Shown: positions 33,665 through 47,300, numbered from the stretch's first letter. The stretch is DNA of 64,000 nucleotides from Ceratodon purpureus (GCA_014871385.1 CM026422.1:17301199-17365198), one strand, 5' to 3'. A program made the numbers and translations. The notes: generated by a model from the sequence alone, not told the origin.

Positions 33665-33750
33665 ATAAGTATCGCGGATTGGCTGAAGCTCAAGCGGAGA
33701 TCAAATCCCTCCGCCTCTCAGATCGCTTAAAACAGAAAGAAGTGTATGAG
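33665..33750 (+). pseudogene. captured exon fragment, MAP70-like coiled coil
   Basis: Between an AG acceptor and a GTATGC donor the frame reads KYRGLAEAQAEIKSLRLSD then RLKQKEVYE. The AQAEIKSLRLSDRLK stretch resembles plant microtubule-associated protein 70. The identification rests on one short coiled-coil segment, so it is less sure than the neighbouring synthase exon. The two exons are in different phases and do not form one continuous ORF. Confidence 0.45.
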
Positions 33751-34122
33751 GTATGCATCCAGTTGCATGTGTTGTGAGTTGCATGGTGTGGGATGTTATT
33801 CTGGATCTGATCTGTGCAATAGTGATAAGTTGTTATTTTCTTTTAAGATCTAAGTACGTTTGCTCTACTTTCTACCATGCTAGGCTGCGGATCAGTTTCT
33901 TTAGAAAAGAGAGTAGCGGATCAGTTTACACCCTGTTATCACTGCAGGTATTTAATATGTGTCAATTGTTTTGCAGATTGTGCGGAGCCTAGAGTCAAGA
34001 TGGAGATGGAGTTTTTCCAGTTTGATTTTAGTTTTTTTGTATTTTTCTTTTTCTGATTTAGCCTTTTTTTTGGTTTTCTTGAATAAACTCGTTTTTTTTT
34101 TTTTCGAAGATCGATTTGTGTG

Positions 34123-37100
34123 ATGGCTTCTGTAAGAGTATCCTCTCGTTCAACGAAAGGGAAGAGAGGGGTGAGAGTCACGGCTTTTGAGCCTTTTCTT
34201 GTCTCAACGGGTGTATCCCCTGTACCGAAGAAAAAGAGAGGGGGGAAGAGGTCTGTGAAATCAGTCATCGCGGCTAAGGATGATTCGTCAGCAGGTGGAC
34301 CTGCTGATGATGATTCTTTGGCATTTCCGTCTGGTCAGGAGGATTCTTTAGTGATTCCTTCTACTGATGTTGATTTTGCTCCTACAGTGACAGGTTGTGC
34401 CGTAGGTGCAGACATGTACCAACATGTGTTTCGTAGTCTTTTTGATCTTTTGCCGCCAAGTCCAGTGAGTGAACGAGAGATCAATGACTTCTTCAGTGTT
34501 CCTGATGTTCGTGGTACTTCTCCTGTAACAACTGTTGGTCCGAGTGTAAATCTTGAGAGTGGGAATCTTGTGTGTGGGACTGTTGAGTGTGGGAATGTTG
34601 AGAGCGTGAATGCTGGATTTAGTGACTCTTCGGATTTGGAATCTGATCGAGTTCTTGCAGTTCCTGTTGTTGATCAACAGCCGCCAGTTCGAGTTCTTGC
34701 AGTTCCTGTTGTTGATCAACAGCCGCCAGTTCGAAGTACGTCAAGTCAGGCCTGTACGTCAAGTCAGTCCAGTCAGTCCCGTTTTCTTCCCCTTGATCCA
34801 ACACTTGTGAATCGTGTCAAGGAACTGAAGAGAGGTAAGAGTTTTAAAAACAACAATTGGGCCATAAATCGCCTTAATGCATGGAGAAGTGAGGTTGGTA
34901 AGGAGCTTACCCCTATTGATAAAATGCCATATGAGGAGTTGTCTGGTGTCCTGCTAGAGTTTTTTCTATGCATCTGTAAGGATTCCGGTGAGAGGTATCC
35001 ATCTGGATCTCTCAGAAATTTTCATAAGTCATTTAATCGCATCCTCAGGGATGCTCAGAGACTTCGAATTTCTCAGACGAAAGTTAATGAGGAACCATTC
35101 TCCATTGAAACGAACCCATACTTTGTGGAGGTAAATTCTACAGTGGTTGCCGCTATGGAGAAGTCTAGAGATGCAGGTGCTAACAAGTAGAGGCGTAAGC
35201 CAAAGTGTTTATCCTTTGCTGAGGAGGCGTTGATCCTTGGTCATCCATCACAGTCACTCTCCAGCAATGTTGGTGTGCTCAAGAGAATCTTATGGTTCAA
35301 CACATCACAGTTTATGATTCGTGGGAACACTGAGATGTATAAGTTGAGGTTCAAAGATTTTACTCAAGGAATAGACGATCACGGTCGATGTTATGTTGAG
35401 TAAGTTCCTGTACATTCCCTTTGCTTGCTTTTTTTAAATGCTTGTTTTGAACTATCAGGTTCAAATTGGCTTGCAGACACTGGGGTTTGCAGTTTGCGTT
35501 TATTGAGCCATCGATGCATGTGCTTTGATTGTAAGTGTTTAGGTATGATTGTGCTATTTGGTAAGACATAAACTGTACAATCATCTGTCGGAGAGAGTTT
35601 CCTTTTTTTCATGCTACTCGTTTTTTCTCACATCCTGGTTAATTTTTCTTTCATTTCCTCGGCTCGTTGTTTAGATGAAAAGTGCTTATCAGTATCCTAT
35701 ATACTATGGGCTTCCGAGTTGTCATATGAATTAGTATGAGTTGTCATGTGAGTTCCCCCTTGTTTCGAAGTCTTCCTGTTTATGTGTGTGATGCATGCTG
35801 AGCTGTATGGTATTACCTTGACGGTCTTTTGGTTTGTGTATGCTCCGTCGCTTAACTCCAGTGTCCAGTTCAATGGGAGCTGGGAGTGGTTCAAACAGAA
35901 TGTTGCTGTGTCATATAGACCTTTGTCGAATGATTTGTCCTGTAGTACACTATACAAATAAACCGTAGTCTATATGTACATGGGCTAGGGGATTTTAGAC
36001 AGCAAGGACAGTATAGTAAAAATGACCTTGATCGATTGCTTGAATTTTTTTTTTTTAATTTATTTTCACGTGTGCTTGCTGTTAAGGTTTATTTCGTTTG
36101 AGTCCCCCTTTCTCTCGACGTCCTTATGTTTCCGTGTATGCTCCATGCTGAACTAAGAGATGTTTCCTTTCATTTCCGTTGGTTCTTAGGTGCTCTGTCG
36201 CCTAACTCCTATTTACAGTTCACAATGAAGTTGTAAGTGATTTTCAGACAGAATGTTGCTTTCTCGAAGAGCCCTTTTGGCGAATGCTTTAGATTGTAAT
36301 ACACGGTACAGATGAGCTGTAGAGGTCATGTCCATGGGCCATGGGGTTCCAGACAATGTTTCGTTGGATTTTGGAACATATGTTTGTTTCTGGTTAGAGC
36401 ATATGTAATCAGTTTGACTTATGAATTTTGCTCGTTACTAATTGTTTACTAACTGTTTGTCTGTGCTTGTTTTTTAGGTACAATGAGCGCACCTCAAAGG
36501 CTTATGTTGTAGCCCTCAACCGCTGTCAGGACGAAGATTTTCGCCCTCCTGTTCGTGTCTATCACCCTGCGGTGGTGGAGACTTGGAGAGTATATTCCCT
36601 CCACTTGGCTGATGATATGAAAGAGGGAAACCTTTTCTTGTCTCCCATTCAACCTCATCCGATCAGTTCTCAAGTGTGGTATAAGCATACGAATGTTGGT
36701 GAGAAGAAGCTGCGGCAGTGGTTGAACCACATGGCAAGAGAGGCAGGCATTGCAGGTGATGTTACAAATAAAAGTGGCAGACGTACTGGTATCACGAGAA
36801 TGGCGCTAAAGGATACTCCAAGGGACGTTATGTGTCAGATAACTGGGCACAAGAGTGCTTCATCACTTGATAGGTGATTAATTCTTCTGTCCAATTGATT
36901 AATGCTTTGCGTACTTTGAGTTCACGTACTTTGGATAAGTCTTTCTGTAAATTTGGATTCCTTGTCGTTAGTCTCTAAGATGGGCTTTTGTTTGAGTTAT
37001 ATATTTGTTTGAGGTACACTGAGTTAGTTTGTCAAGGTCCTGATTTCTGTGTCGTTCGTTGCATGTTTGGTTGCGAAGCTGTGTGTGTGTTGATGAGCTG

Positions 37101-38795
37101 CGTGAGCTCAATGACGATGCGCATCCTCGTGGGCTGTGGCTCTTGAGAGACGGTTATGGAATGCTAGATTTCCATTCCTGGTTTAGTGCCATGTGCGAGT
37201 GTTCATATTGTGAACTTGGGGAGGTGAAGTAATTAGGGTGTTCTGTATTGGTATTCAAGTGACGCTCTTGTAAGGTCGGGGCTCTAATTTTTGTTGAGGT
37301 AAATAATTAGCATTTTGTCGAGCTGAGTAATACAGAATTAAGCACTAGAGTAGACGAATTCAGTTTCTGTTATAAGTACGATCCAGAGGTTCAAGTCAAG
37401 TCGTTTTCCAATACTGGTAACAGTTGTAGAAGCGTTGATATGATATTGCTCGAGGCCAGTGATCAGCATGATTCTTAGTTGCTGTCGTCTTGAATATAAT
37501 GCTCAGCTTGTCTTCGGTTCTTGTAATCCATTTCTAATTCCATCCTGTGTGCAGAGTTTTGATTCTACTTGTAACTCTGATTAATGCTGTTTGGATTGAT
37601 GCTGTGTGGTTTTCTGAGGCACAGGTATGATGACACTTTGTTGTTGAAAAGGGAAGCGGCTTTGAAGGCTATTGCGACAGATAGCGAAACTGGGGATTAT
37701 CACCAAATCAAAAAACAACTTTTTAAAGAGCTTAGTAATGGAGGGAGTGGCTCCACTTATTCTCAGTCTAATAGTCTTGCTGTTGTCCCGTATTTGCCTG
37801 AGTTGCCATCTCCTCAGATTACTGATGCAAGATTATTTGCAGATTTTCAGATTCCTCCAATTCGTAACTCTGTTTCTCAGAGTTTGTTTACTCCTGGCCA
37901 GTTTTCCAGTCCATTACAATGCCTTCCCTGCAATGCATTCTCTGCAATGCATTCGCAGGTAGGTGCAGTTGATTGTGTTTCTAATGAGGCTGTACCCAGC
38001 CTTGGGCATCAGGCTGTACCCAATTTTGGGCATCAGGCTGTACCCAATTTTGGGCATCAGACTGGACCCAATCTTGGGCATCAGTCTCGACCCAATTTCA
38101 AGCATCAGGCTGGACGCTACGCTGGACCGAACCTTGGGAGTACCAGCTCGTTTTCTTGTGAAATTCATTGCCCTCGGCAATTTTATCAGGACAAGAATCT
38201 TGATCCTCTCAGACCTGTGAGGAATTCTGTTGGCCCTCAGCCATTTGTTCGCCCAGTATATAAGAGTGTCCCTAAGAAGATACCTGCGCAGTTTGCACGC
38301 TCTCCCGGGCAAATTCTTCGAGATGTTGAGTTTTTACCGAGTGGTAATGACAGATTTATGTACCGTCCAGAGCACGGTTCTACTAGCACTAGTAATGTCT
38401 CAGAAACTTCTCGTTCAGTTCCAGATGCTTACGATGGTGAGCTAGATCAAATAATTCTGGATTATGACTTAGAGCTTTTTGAGCGTGGGAAGATTGTGAG
38501 AGCAGGTCGTGAACAGGTGAAGGAGAAAGAGTCAGATGCAGATTCGGGGCTGGGAGCTGTTGTGAAGCCATATACTTCTGCGGTTCAGCAGCAACCAAAG
38601 TTGCAGGTTCAGCAGCAACCGGAGTTGCAGGTTCAGCAGCAGCCCGAGGTTCAGGTGCAGCCACAAGTGCATCGGAGTCAAGTAGCTGCAGCGCCATTTA
38701 GCAATGTTAGTCAATTCATACAGATTAACAACACTATGGATCTGAATTTAGAGAAGATTATGAGAGGGTTTTTTAACCCCAACAATCAGAATTGA
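34123..38795 (+). CDS. Crypton-like tyrosine recombinase (DUF3504-type), one in-frame TAG
   Basis: Three exons, 34123-35399, 36478-36873 and 37625-38795, give 947 codons. The only lesion is TAG at 35188-35190 (codon 356). The N-terminus is basic and disordered, with a 36-base tandem duplication coding LAVPVVDQQPPVR twice. A core-binding-like domain follows (NNWAINRLNAWRSEVGKEL, YPSGSLRNFHKSFNRIL). The catalytic parts are MYKLRFKDF (box I Arg), NERTSK (Lys), SGRRTGITRM (box II Arg; the usual His before it is Lys here), ITGHKSASSLDRYDD (His and nucleophile Tyr, the Tyr codon being at 37626 in exon 3). The C-terminus has 8-residue repeats like AVPNFGHQ and a Gln-rich tract. This is the fold used by Crypton transposons and KIAA1958/ZMYM-like host genes. 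Confidence 0.75.
37985..38125 (+). repeat. 24-base coding tandem repeat in the recombinase gene
   Basis: About five to six copies of a 24-base unit coding variants of AVPNFGHQ, two of them identical. It lies in the third exon, after the catalytic domain. Whole-codon length keeps the frame. Confidence 0.8.
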
Positions 38796-39490
38796 TCTTT
38801 GACTAAGCTTTCCTCCTCATTGGTAAAATAGAATAAATGTACGTGAGGAGGTTTTAATGCCAGTCTGGAGTACATTCTTGCTGTAAATCTGTGATTCCTT
38901 TAATAAAAAGCAAGAAATTTACTTCTATGATTTATTGTTATGATCTTTTTAAATCTCTGCCGAAGTGGATAGAATGAAAATGTGAGATTCCATGATTAGT
39001 CGGTTCGTCTTTACAAACAGTGCCTGGTTTAATTAAAGGGCGTTGTGAATTTAGTGTTTGTGAATTGGTTGTTTTTGTGATGAAGGTATTGGAGGTTGAG
39101 ATTGTGGTGATAGTTGGGATCTTGTTGCTGCTTTGATTTGGTGCTTGTTTTGTGTACAAACTTGTATGGTTCCAATTTTATGTGTTTGTTTTTCTTATTT
39201 GTTAAGATTGATTCAGGTGGTGTTCTGGGATTTTTTATGTTGTTCGTTTGTGCATTTGGATGACTGTTTGCAGTCAATTATCGTCGAATTGTTTATTAAT
39301 TTGACGAATATGATGGGTGCTTTTTCTCTTTTCATCTCTTTATTTCGTAGCTTTTCATTCAAAATTGAAATGTGAAGCATGATTACGGCTCCGGAAATTC
39401 CGCAGAGCAGCAGGTTACCGCTGGTAACCCTGCTGCTCTCAGCGAATCAAAACTAGCCACGTCGACGTTCTTGAGCCCCCTGCCGGTTAC

Positions 39491-39547
39491 AAATCTCAAT
39501 TATGTCCTTCTGCCGGACATAATCAAAAGGACATAGGATTGAGATTT
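39491..39547. repeat. 57-nt hairpin beside the right element border
   Basis: AAATCTCAAT with ATGTCCTT is mirrored by AAGGACAT and ATTGAGATTT, an imperfect stem of about 18-20 bp. It touches the GCCGGTTAC string taken as the right border of the recombinase element. It may be part of the element's end or a small foldback. Confidence 0.5.
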
Positions 39548-41387
39548 CAATTCGCCATCAGAATCCTCTTTGGGTTATGAGGTCAGAGTAGAAATTCTCA
39601 AATGAACTTGGTGTTTGATATTGGGGTCGCTCATACTTATGCCTCAGATCCTGAGGCTCAAGTCGATCAAGTGCTCAAATAGCGGCGAATTAATCGAATT
39701 AATACTTGCGACCTTCACAGCCGGATACATCTTTACTCCTCCACCTTGATAGCTCAGACAATCAATCCACACTCCCACCATCTCCCCCGCCAGCTTCACA
39801 GACGACGTCGCCTCAGACCGCACGTGGTGGAATCTTCGTACCCGATGTACTCTGATCTGTCTGATATTCTCAAACCCTTAATTAGTCACACTCACTGTCG
39901 AGTTCAATGATCAATCCAGTCAACTTCGACCTACGCTAACTTCAGCGTGGCGCCATCGACAGGGTTCAAGTAGATGCTGCAGCGTGACGATGCATTTTGG
40001 TGACATTGCGAATTGCGGCAGCTGCTCGCAGGGAAGCTTGTTCGTCTGCCAGTCTTCTGATTGGCATGCAGTTGAACAGCACAAGCTGCACCTGCATGTC
40101 TTGCAGATCACTCCTCTACATGTTTGTACAATGTTTGTACAATTTGACCAGTCAAATGATCTTGATATATAATTTCTAACACCATCTTGTCCGGTATTCC
40201 ATCCCTGACCTAAAAATTCTATGATATCTATCCCTGAAAGAACCATGCCTAGGGAAGAATTCTTCCTATACCAACCCACTTCTGCAGCGCACAAGTGTAC
40301 TGTACTACTGTAAAGCGGCCCTCAATTATATCGTTTTGACTGGACTGGTCTTCTGGTAAAAATCCGACAATGTGCTGGCAGCGGCAGAATGTGCTGCGAA
40401 CTTCAATTAGACGTGCTCTGACTTCGACTGAGACTCGGGCAGATCTGATTCACGTCTCTACGCTTCCATATGCCATGGATTGTATAAATGCCTCAAACCA
40501 CATCGTTAAATGCAGACGCATAGAATCGCGGCGTACTCGTAGCTTCATCTTGTGTGACTTGGTGACCACTCTGATCGATCAGTTCTTCAGATCAGTTAGT
40601 TGTGCTCCATCAGTCAGTTGGGTAGAAAATCTGGTACTAGCAGTTGGTGTTTTGAGTTTAGAAGTTTCTTACACCCGGGTCCAATTTGACGGAGGCAGAT
40701 CGAGGCTGTTGCAACTGCCGACAAGTTTGGTGATCAGTGACTGTAGTTACGGGTCAGTGATCACGTTTTGGTTGTTGATCTCTGAATCGGGTGTCGCGAG
40801 CTAGTAGCCTTAGATCAAAGGCTTGAGAATTAGCTTAAGAGCAGCGACGATGGGGAGAAGTAATGTTCTGGTTTCATATAATCTCTTGCTGCTGAACAAA
40901 ACTTCGCCTAATTGTGTTATAAAATTTCCGCACTAATACGCACATGATATATTAACAGTGCATAGCGATTCGACTTCAGCTTACGCTCCAAAAATCAGTG
41001 TCCACAAACCTCTGTTGATCGGAGGGTAGTTCAGTGCAGAAAACAGCTAGCTATGAAATTCGTCGATTTTTTATTTTGGTTACGATGGCTCTCTTCATGA
41101 TGTTTTTAGTCCATGGAAGGTCTGTTCGTACATGACAATGCATCAGTTGTTTAGAGTTTAAGATTCTTTCACAGTCGGCTGTTGGTACAATTTAGCTCGG
41201 GAATGAGCTTTCGGGGATGCTATTCTGTAGTTAAAGGAGGAAGAATTTTGCAGGAAGATGTGGGAAGTTCTCACTGATTGGGCATTTCGTGGCTGCAGGT
41301 CACACAAGAGCTGCTTGATCGGCCCTAAGTAAGAAGGAACTGCTTCTAATTTCGGTGAAGCTGGAGAGTTCCCACGACTAAGAAGCT
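39548..41387 (+). promoter_or_regulatory. upstream region of the ABCG gene
   Basis: No supported coding gene; the 144-codon frame at 40370-40804 has no recognisable content. The promoter and 5' untranslated region of the ABCG transporter must be here. The sequence just before the ATG (TAAGAAGCTATGGC) fits a plant start context. Confidence 0.4.
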
Positions 41388-44300
41388 ATGGCGAGTGAGA
41401 AAGTGGACAAGGAGGATCTTGAACTCGGCAACGAAGGCCGCGAAGCCACGACTCCAAGGGACGTCATATCTAATGCCAGCTCGCGGCGGCACTCGCTGTC
41501 GCGCAGCGCGCATCACACAGGGAACAGCGCGCGCCACAGCGTTTCAAGCGCGCGCAGCAGCTTCTCCAAGTCCGCTCGCGGGGTCGGCCTCTTCGGGGGC
41601 TCCAACCCGTTCGAGTCCGAGGCCCGGGACTCCTCGGTCGTCAACGACGAGGATGAGCTCAAGTGGGCTGCCCTGGAGAAGCTCCCTACTTACAATCGCC
41701 TGCGTACCTCCGTCTTCACCAAGGACACGGGCAGCATCTGTCACGTCGATGTCAAGGACCTCTCCACGCATGACTTCAACCACCTCCTGGAAAAATTCCA
41801 CCACACTACTGATGACGAAAGCGAGCAACTCCTCGTCAAGGTGCGCAAGCGCCTTGACAGAGTTGGTATCGAGCTCCCCACCGTCGAGGTCCGCTACGAG
41901 GATCTCTCAGTCCAAGCCAACTGCCATGTCGGAAACAGAGGCCTGCCCACCCTCTTGAACGTCGTGCGAGACATCGTCGAGGTTGAAACTGAATCCTTCT
42001 TATTTCGAGCTTCAATTTCTGGCTAGTTTTTCAATTGAGAGAAGTTCCAATGTTATCCAATTCATCTCTTACATAATTTTTTTTGTGAATTTCAGAGCTT
42101 CCTCGATCTCTTGCACATTCTCCCGACAAAAAAACAGAAGCTCACGATTTTGGACAACGTGAGCGGCTCCATTAAACCTGGCAGGTGAGGATAATACGAT
42201 GCTAAAATATTTTAGAGGAATTTCTTTCTTATATGTAAGTTGGTAGGGATGTGAAATAAGTTGTAGTTTGAGACTAATTTGAGCCCGTCCTGGTGTGGCA
42301 TTTGGTAGAATGACGTTGCTGCTGGGGCCACCAAGCTCAGGGAAGACGACCTTGTTGTTAGCACTGGCCGGGAAACTGGATCACAACCTCAAGGTGAAGG
42401 GCAGCGTGACTTACAACGGCCATTCTCTCAAGGAGTTTGTGCCTCAGAAAACTTCAGCTTACGTGAGCCAGAATGATCTCCATGTGGGCGAACTGACAGT
42501 GCGGGAGACGCTAGACTTCTCAGCTCACGTTCAGGGCGTTGGTCCCCAATTTGGTACGACAGCTACCTCTTTTGAAGTAGAAAGTTTTGAATCCTTACAA
42601 CTTGATCAAGACGGTTTTCATAAAATTTAAGCATTTGGGAATCGCATAATTCGTTTCGGTTGAACTCAAGCTGGAGTGAATTTCAAGTACTGAATGAGTG
42701 TTGGTCCGTTGCGATGGTGTAGAGATTCTTGAGGAGGTCACCAAGCGGGAGAAGCAAGCGGGTTTGAGACCTGATGCTGATGTTGATACGTACATGAAGG
42801 TATGCACCAAAATTGATCAACGTTTCGTTTGAGTACAAGATCTTTGGATTTCGTAGTATGCGAGTTCAAGTTCCAATTCGAATGTTCATGTTCTCTCTGC
42901 TTTTTACAATTGATGAAGAACTAATTTCATATCTTGGTTTCTCCTGCAGGCAACAGCGCTGCCAGGGACTAATGGCAGTCTCGCAGTCGAGTATACCTTG
43001 AGAGTGCGTTTTCTTGCCATTTGGTGTTGAGCATTTCCTCGTATTTTAGAGATCCCTTGCGTCCATGAACCAGCTCCACGGGTTGTTTCTATGAGTGTTG
43101 ATGTCACTTGTCTAGAAAATTCCCTCAATAAAATTCAGTTCCTATTGAGTTTTTGACAGGGCGAGAGGATACTCTTCTAGTATCTCACAGTATCTGATTG
43201 TTCACTCTGCACGCGTGCAGATGCTTGGACTTGACATTTGTGCAGACACCATAGTCGGCGATGACATGCGACGTGGAATTTCGGGGGGCCAAAAGAAACG
43301 CGTTACTACAGGTACCTTAACAAATTTTGCAATCAAGGCTAGCTCATCTTCTCTTTCCTTGTCCAGGAAATTTGCTGCAGTTGAACATCCGATCAGTGTT
43401 TGATTCTGCTTTGCATTCCTGAGACATTGATCGTCGCTGAAGAATTGATGCCCAAATGTTACAGGAGAAATGATCGTCGGCCCCATGAAGGTGTTGTTCA
43501 TGGACGAGATCTCGACAGGGTTAGACAGCTCGACCACATTCAACATCGTGAAAAGCTTGCGCAGATTCACACACGAGCTTTCAGCAACAGTATTGATCTC
43601 GTTGTTGCAGCCAGCACCCGAGACCTTCAATCTGTTTGATGATGTACTCTTGCTCTCCGAGAGTCAGGTCGTCTACCACGGCCCCATTAGCCATGTGGCA
43701 GAATTTTTTGAGTCGTGTGGGTTCAAGAGTCCAGAGAGGAAGGGAATTGCTGATTTCTTGCAAGAGGTAATAATAATTTCCCATCACTCATAATTGTTTC
43801 CATACTGCATCTCAATTGCCTGGAGAAATGACGTAATTTAACTAGTTTAGTAACCTAATTTGGCTCTCTTCTTCAGGTCACTTCCCGAAAAGACCAAGAG
43901 CAGTATTGGATTGATAAGCGCAAACCGTACAGATACGTTCCCGTGAAGAAATTTAAGGAGGAGTTCCAGCAGTTCCATGTAGGCACAAAATTGAAGGACG
44001 AACTTGCGGATCCATATGACAGGGCAAAATCTCATCCCTCAGCGCTCGCAAAACAGAAGTTCACTATATCCAAGCTCGATCTCTTCAGGGCTACCTTCAA
44101 CCGTGAAGTGGTCCTCATGAAGCGAAATTCCATCGTCTTTTTCGTGAAGACTTTCCAGGTACACATTTTTGGATATTGCTAAATACCTGTGGTTAGCTCT
44201 TTGACTATACGATACCTGAGGACTATCACATCCTCACATGAATGATGAAATAACTCTGCATCTTAAAAATTCTGTAGTTTACACAATACTGTATCTTACA

Positions 44301-47300
44301 TAATAGCATTTGTTAATCTGGCTGGCAATTGGCCTTTGTGTGGCTTGTTCACAGATCACAGTTGCAGCATTCATCTCAATGACTGTCTTCTTCCGAACAC
44401 GGCTTCATCAGAATTCAGTAGGTGACTCAGGATCTCTGTACTTAAATGCCCTCTTCTACGCAGTGGTAGTCATAATGTTAACTGGATTTGGCGAGCTTGC
44501 ATCGACAATTCAGCGCTTGCCCGTGCTGGTTAGGCAGCGGGACATGCTCTTCGCACCTGCCTGGGCCTACTCGGTGTCTGCCATGGTGCTAAGTATTCCG
44601 GTGTCGGTGTTAGAGTGTGGGATCTTCACCTGCATGACGTATTATGTGACTGGGTATGCACCGGAAGCAAGCCGCTTCTTCAAGCAATTTCTGCTCCTGT
44701 TCTTAATCCAACAGCAGGCCGGGGGTATGTTACGTTTTATCGGTGGCATTTGCCGCACCATTACCTTAGGGTACACATTGGGCTGGATCGTGTTGCTTAT
44801 CTTCTTTATGCTTGGGGGGTTCATCATGCCTCGTCCCAGCCTCCCAATCTGGTGGCGTTGGGGTTACTGGATTAGCAACCTCAGTTATTCCGTGAATGCA
44901 ATTGCTGTCAACGAATTACGAGCTCCACGATGGGACAAGGTATGCCTTTCCTTCCCCTATCCTTCTTCAAGACGATGAACTAACTCCAATGATAGAGATA
45001 TTTGTTTCCCCAGAGAGAAATATAAGTTGCTTGGTTATTTCTCATATTCTGCTAAACTTAGTTTTGCACCACAAATGCCTGCAGCAAGACCTTGCTTCAT
45101 CAATTCCAGGTCGGAGTGTCGGTGTTAGTGTCCTGAAATCGTATGGGCAACATATTCAAGAGTATTGGTATTGGCTTGGCGTTGGCGCTCTTATCGGATT
45201 TTATATCTTGTTCAACATAGGATTTACTCTAAGTCTTGGATATATGCCAGGTGAGCCAAATCCGAAAGAGTTTCTTTCATTTTTGACACAAGAGGGTGCT
45301 TTCTCGATGGCGTTGATATCTTTCGTGACGCATTTCTTCTAGCTTTCAATCTTACCCTATAGTAATTGTCGTGATTGTGAGACTTTACGTGACCATAATT
45401 GACTGCAATTTCCTCTTGATTACTCCAGCGTTGGGAAAACCGCAAGCAATAATGTCGGAAGAGGAACTAGCAGAAAAAGAAGCAAACAGAACCGGTGAGG
45501 CTCTCGACAAATCCAAGTCACGCAGATCAAGTAGCCGGGCTCGCAAATCTGCCCAGGGCCGGTCCCTGGCAGATATTATGAGTGAGAGGAAAGGCGGTAT
45601 GACGCCCAGCAGTCGTAGCCGACGAGAATCGGTAGACCATCGCCAATCAATGGACCAAACTCGTGTATCCACGGACCAGCGCAGCGAACCTGACATTGAA
45701 GATGTGGAGTCAGTTGCCGACGCAGGGACTGTGCAGCGAGGAATGGTTTTGCCTTTCACGCCGTTGTCAATCTCCTTTGACGATGTCAGTTACTATGTTG
45801 ACATGCCTGCGGTAAGTGAGACATAAGTCTTGAATGACACGGCTAAGTACTTTCAAGCAACAGAGTGATTTAATCTCTCTTTAGATAAATCTGTAAACTT
45901 CTTGCTCTGCATTGTCTTATACATTGCCATCTTATTCATCACGATGATTGCTTGCACAGGAAATGAGATCAGCCGAAGTAACAGAGACCAGGCTCCAGCT
46001 TCTCACTAAAATCACTGGTGCATTTCGACCGGGAGTGCTTACAGCTCTAGTGGGTGTCAGTGGAGCTGGGTAATTCCCTTGACAATATTACACATATATT
46101 CCAATATTTTTTCGTTTCCCTTCATGTGATCCGATTATGAAATGGTCATGGACGCCATGCTTGATGAAATGGTTATTCACTTTGTGTTTGTTTGGGATTG
46201 GTGAGTGCAGTAAAACGACGCTTATGGACGTTCTGGCGGGACGCAAGACTGGTGGATATATCGAAGGCGATATTCGAATTTCTGGGTATCCGAAGAACCA
46301 GGAGACGTTTGCCCGGATCTCTGGCTATTGCGAGCAGACTGATATTCATTCTCCTCAAATAACAGTGCAAGAGTCCCTCATATACTCTGCATGGCTCCGT
46401 CTTGCTGCTGAGATCGATGCTGAGAGTAAAATGGTAAGCAAAACAAGACGGCAACTGATAAGCTCAAGTATACTCGAGAAATATTTTCCAGAAGAACGTC
46501 ATGAGCAATATAACTGGCTTATTGGTAGTTCAAATAGAGGAGAAGTTTGTTAGACACAATCTGGCTTGACATTCATCTTTTGTGCAGGCCTTTGTGGAAG
46601 AGGTGCTGGAGTTGGTGGAACTGAAGCCGCTGGAGAATGCCCTTGTTGGTCTGCCAGGCATCTCTGGGTTGTCAACAGAGCAAAGGAAAAGGCTTACAAT
46701 TGCAGTGGAGTTGGTTGCCAACCCATCGATCATATTTATGGATGAGCCCACGAGCGGGCTCGATGCACGAGCAGCAGCCATTGTGATGCGATGTGTACGA
46801 AACACGGTCAATACGGGACGAACTGTTGTGTGCACCATTCATCAACCTAGCATCGACATCTTTGAAGCCTTTGATGAGGTGAGCAAATAAGTGCTTTCTG
46901 GACTGGTGCTACTTCTGTTAATTAAAATGATATCTTTGTTGGCAGTTTGGTTGCAGGTTGTTGCAAATCGAGTTGAGGGTGGAACTCACAACTTCTAAGT
47001 AATCATTACCCTGAGGCAATTTCTCACTTCGTCTTATTCTCGATGCAGCTTCTGTTGTTGAAGCGAGGAGGCCAAGTCATCTATGCAGGCGAATTGGGCC
47101 ACAACTCCAAAAAGCTGGTCGAGTATTTTGAGGTACATCTTTAATACGCATTCTGAATATTATTCATGTTATTGTTTTTCATCAATCCACATGCCTTTTT
47201 GTCATAGTCATCAAAGTGAAAGGACATGAGAACGTAGACATTACTTTGATGATCACGGTTCTCGAAGAAAGCTCAAGGCCATAAGTCTCGTTACACTTCG

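Larger units (their letters stand above)
31830..39490 (+). mobile_element. probable tyrosine-recombinase (Crypton-like) element with captured exons
   Basis: The block centres on a spliced tyrosine recombinase gene (34123-38795). GTAACCGGCGGGAGG at 31830 and again GTAACCGGCGGGGGG at about 31925 resemble the reverse complement of the right-hand sequence CCTGCCGGTTAC (to 39490). Several more GGTAACC/GGTTACC sites cluster at both ends (31850-31930 and 39408-39430). The stretch upstream of the recombinase carries exon pieces of two host-like genes. The borders are tentative: no target duplication could be fixed, and Crypton-type elements need not have one. Confidence 0.45.

Noticed and set aside
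40370-40804. 144-aa ORF upstream of ABCG
   Set aside because: No recognisable motif, no splice context; lies in the presumed ABCG promoter region.
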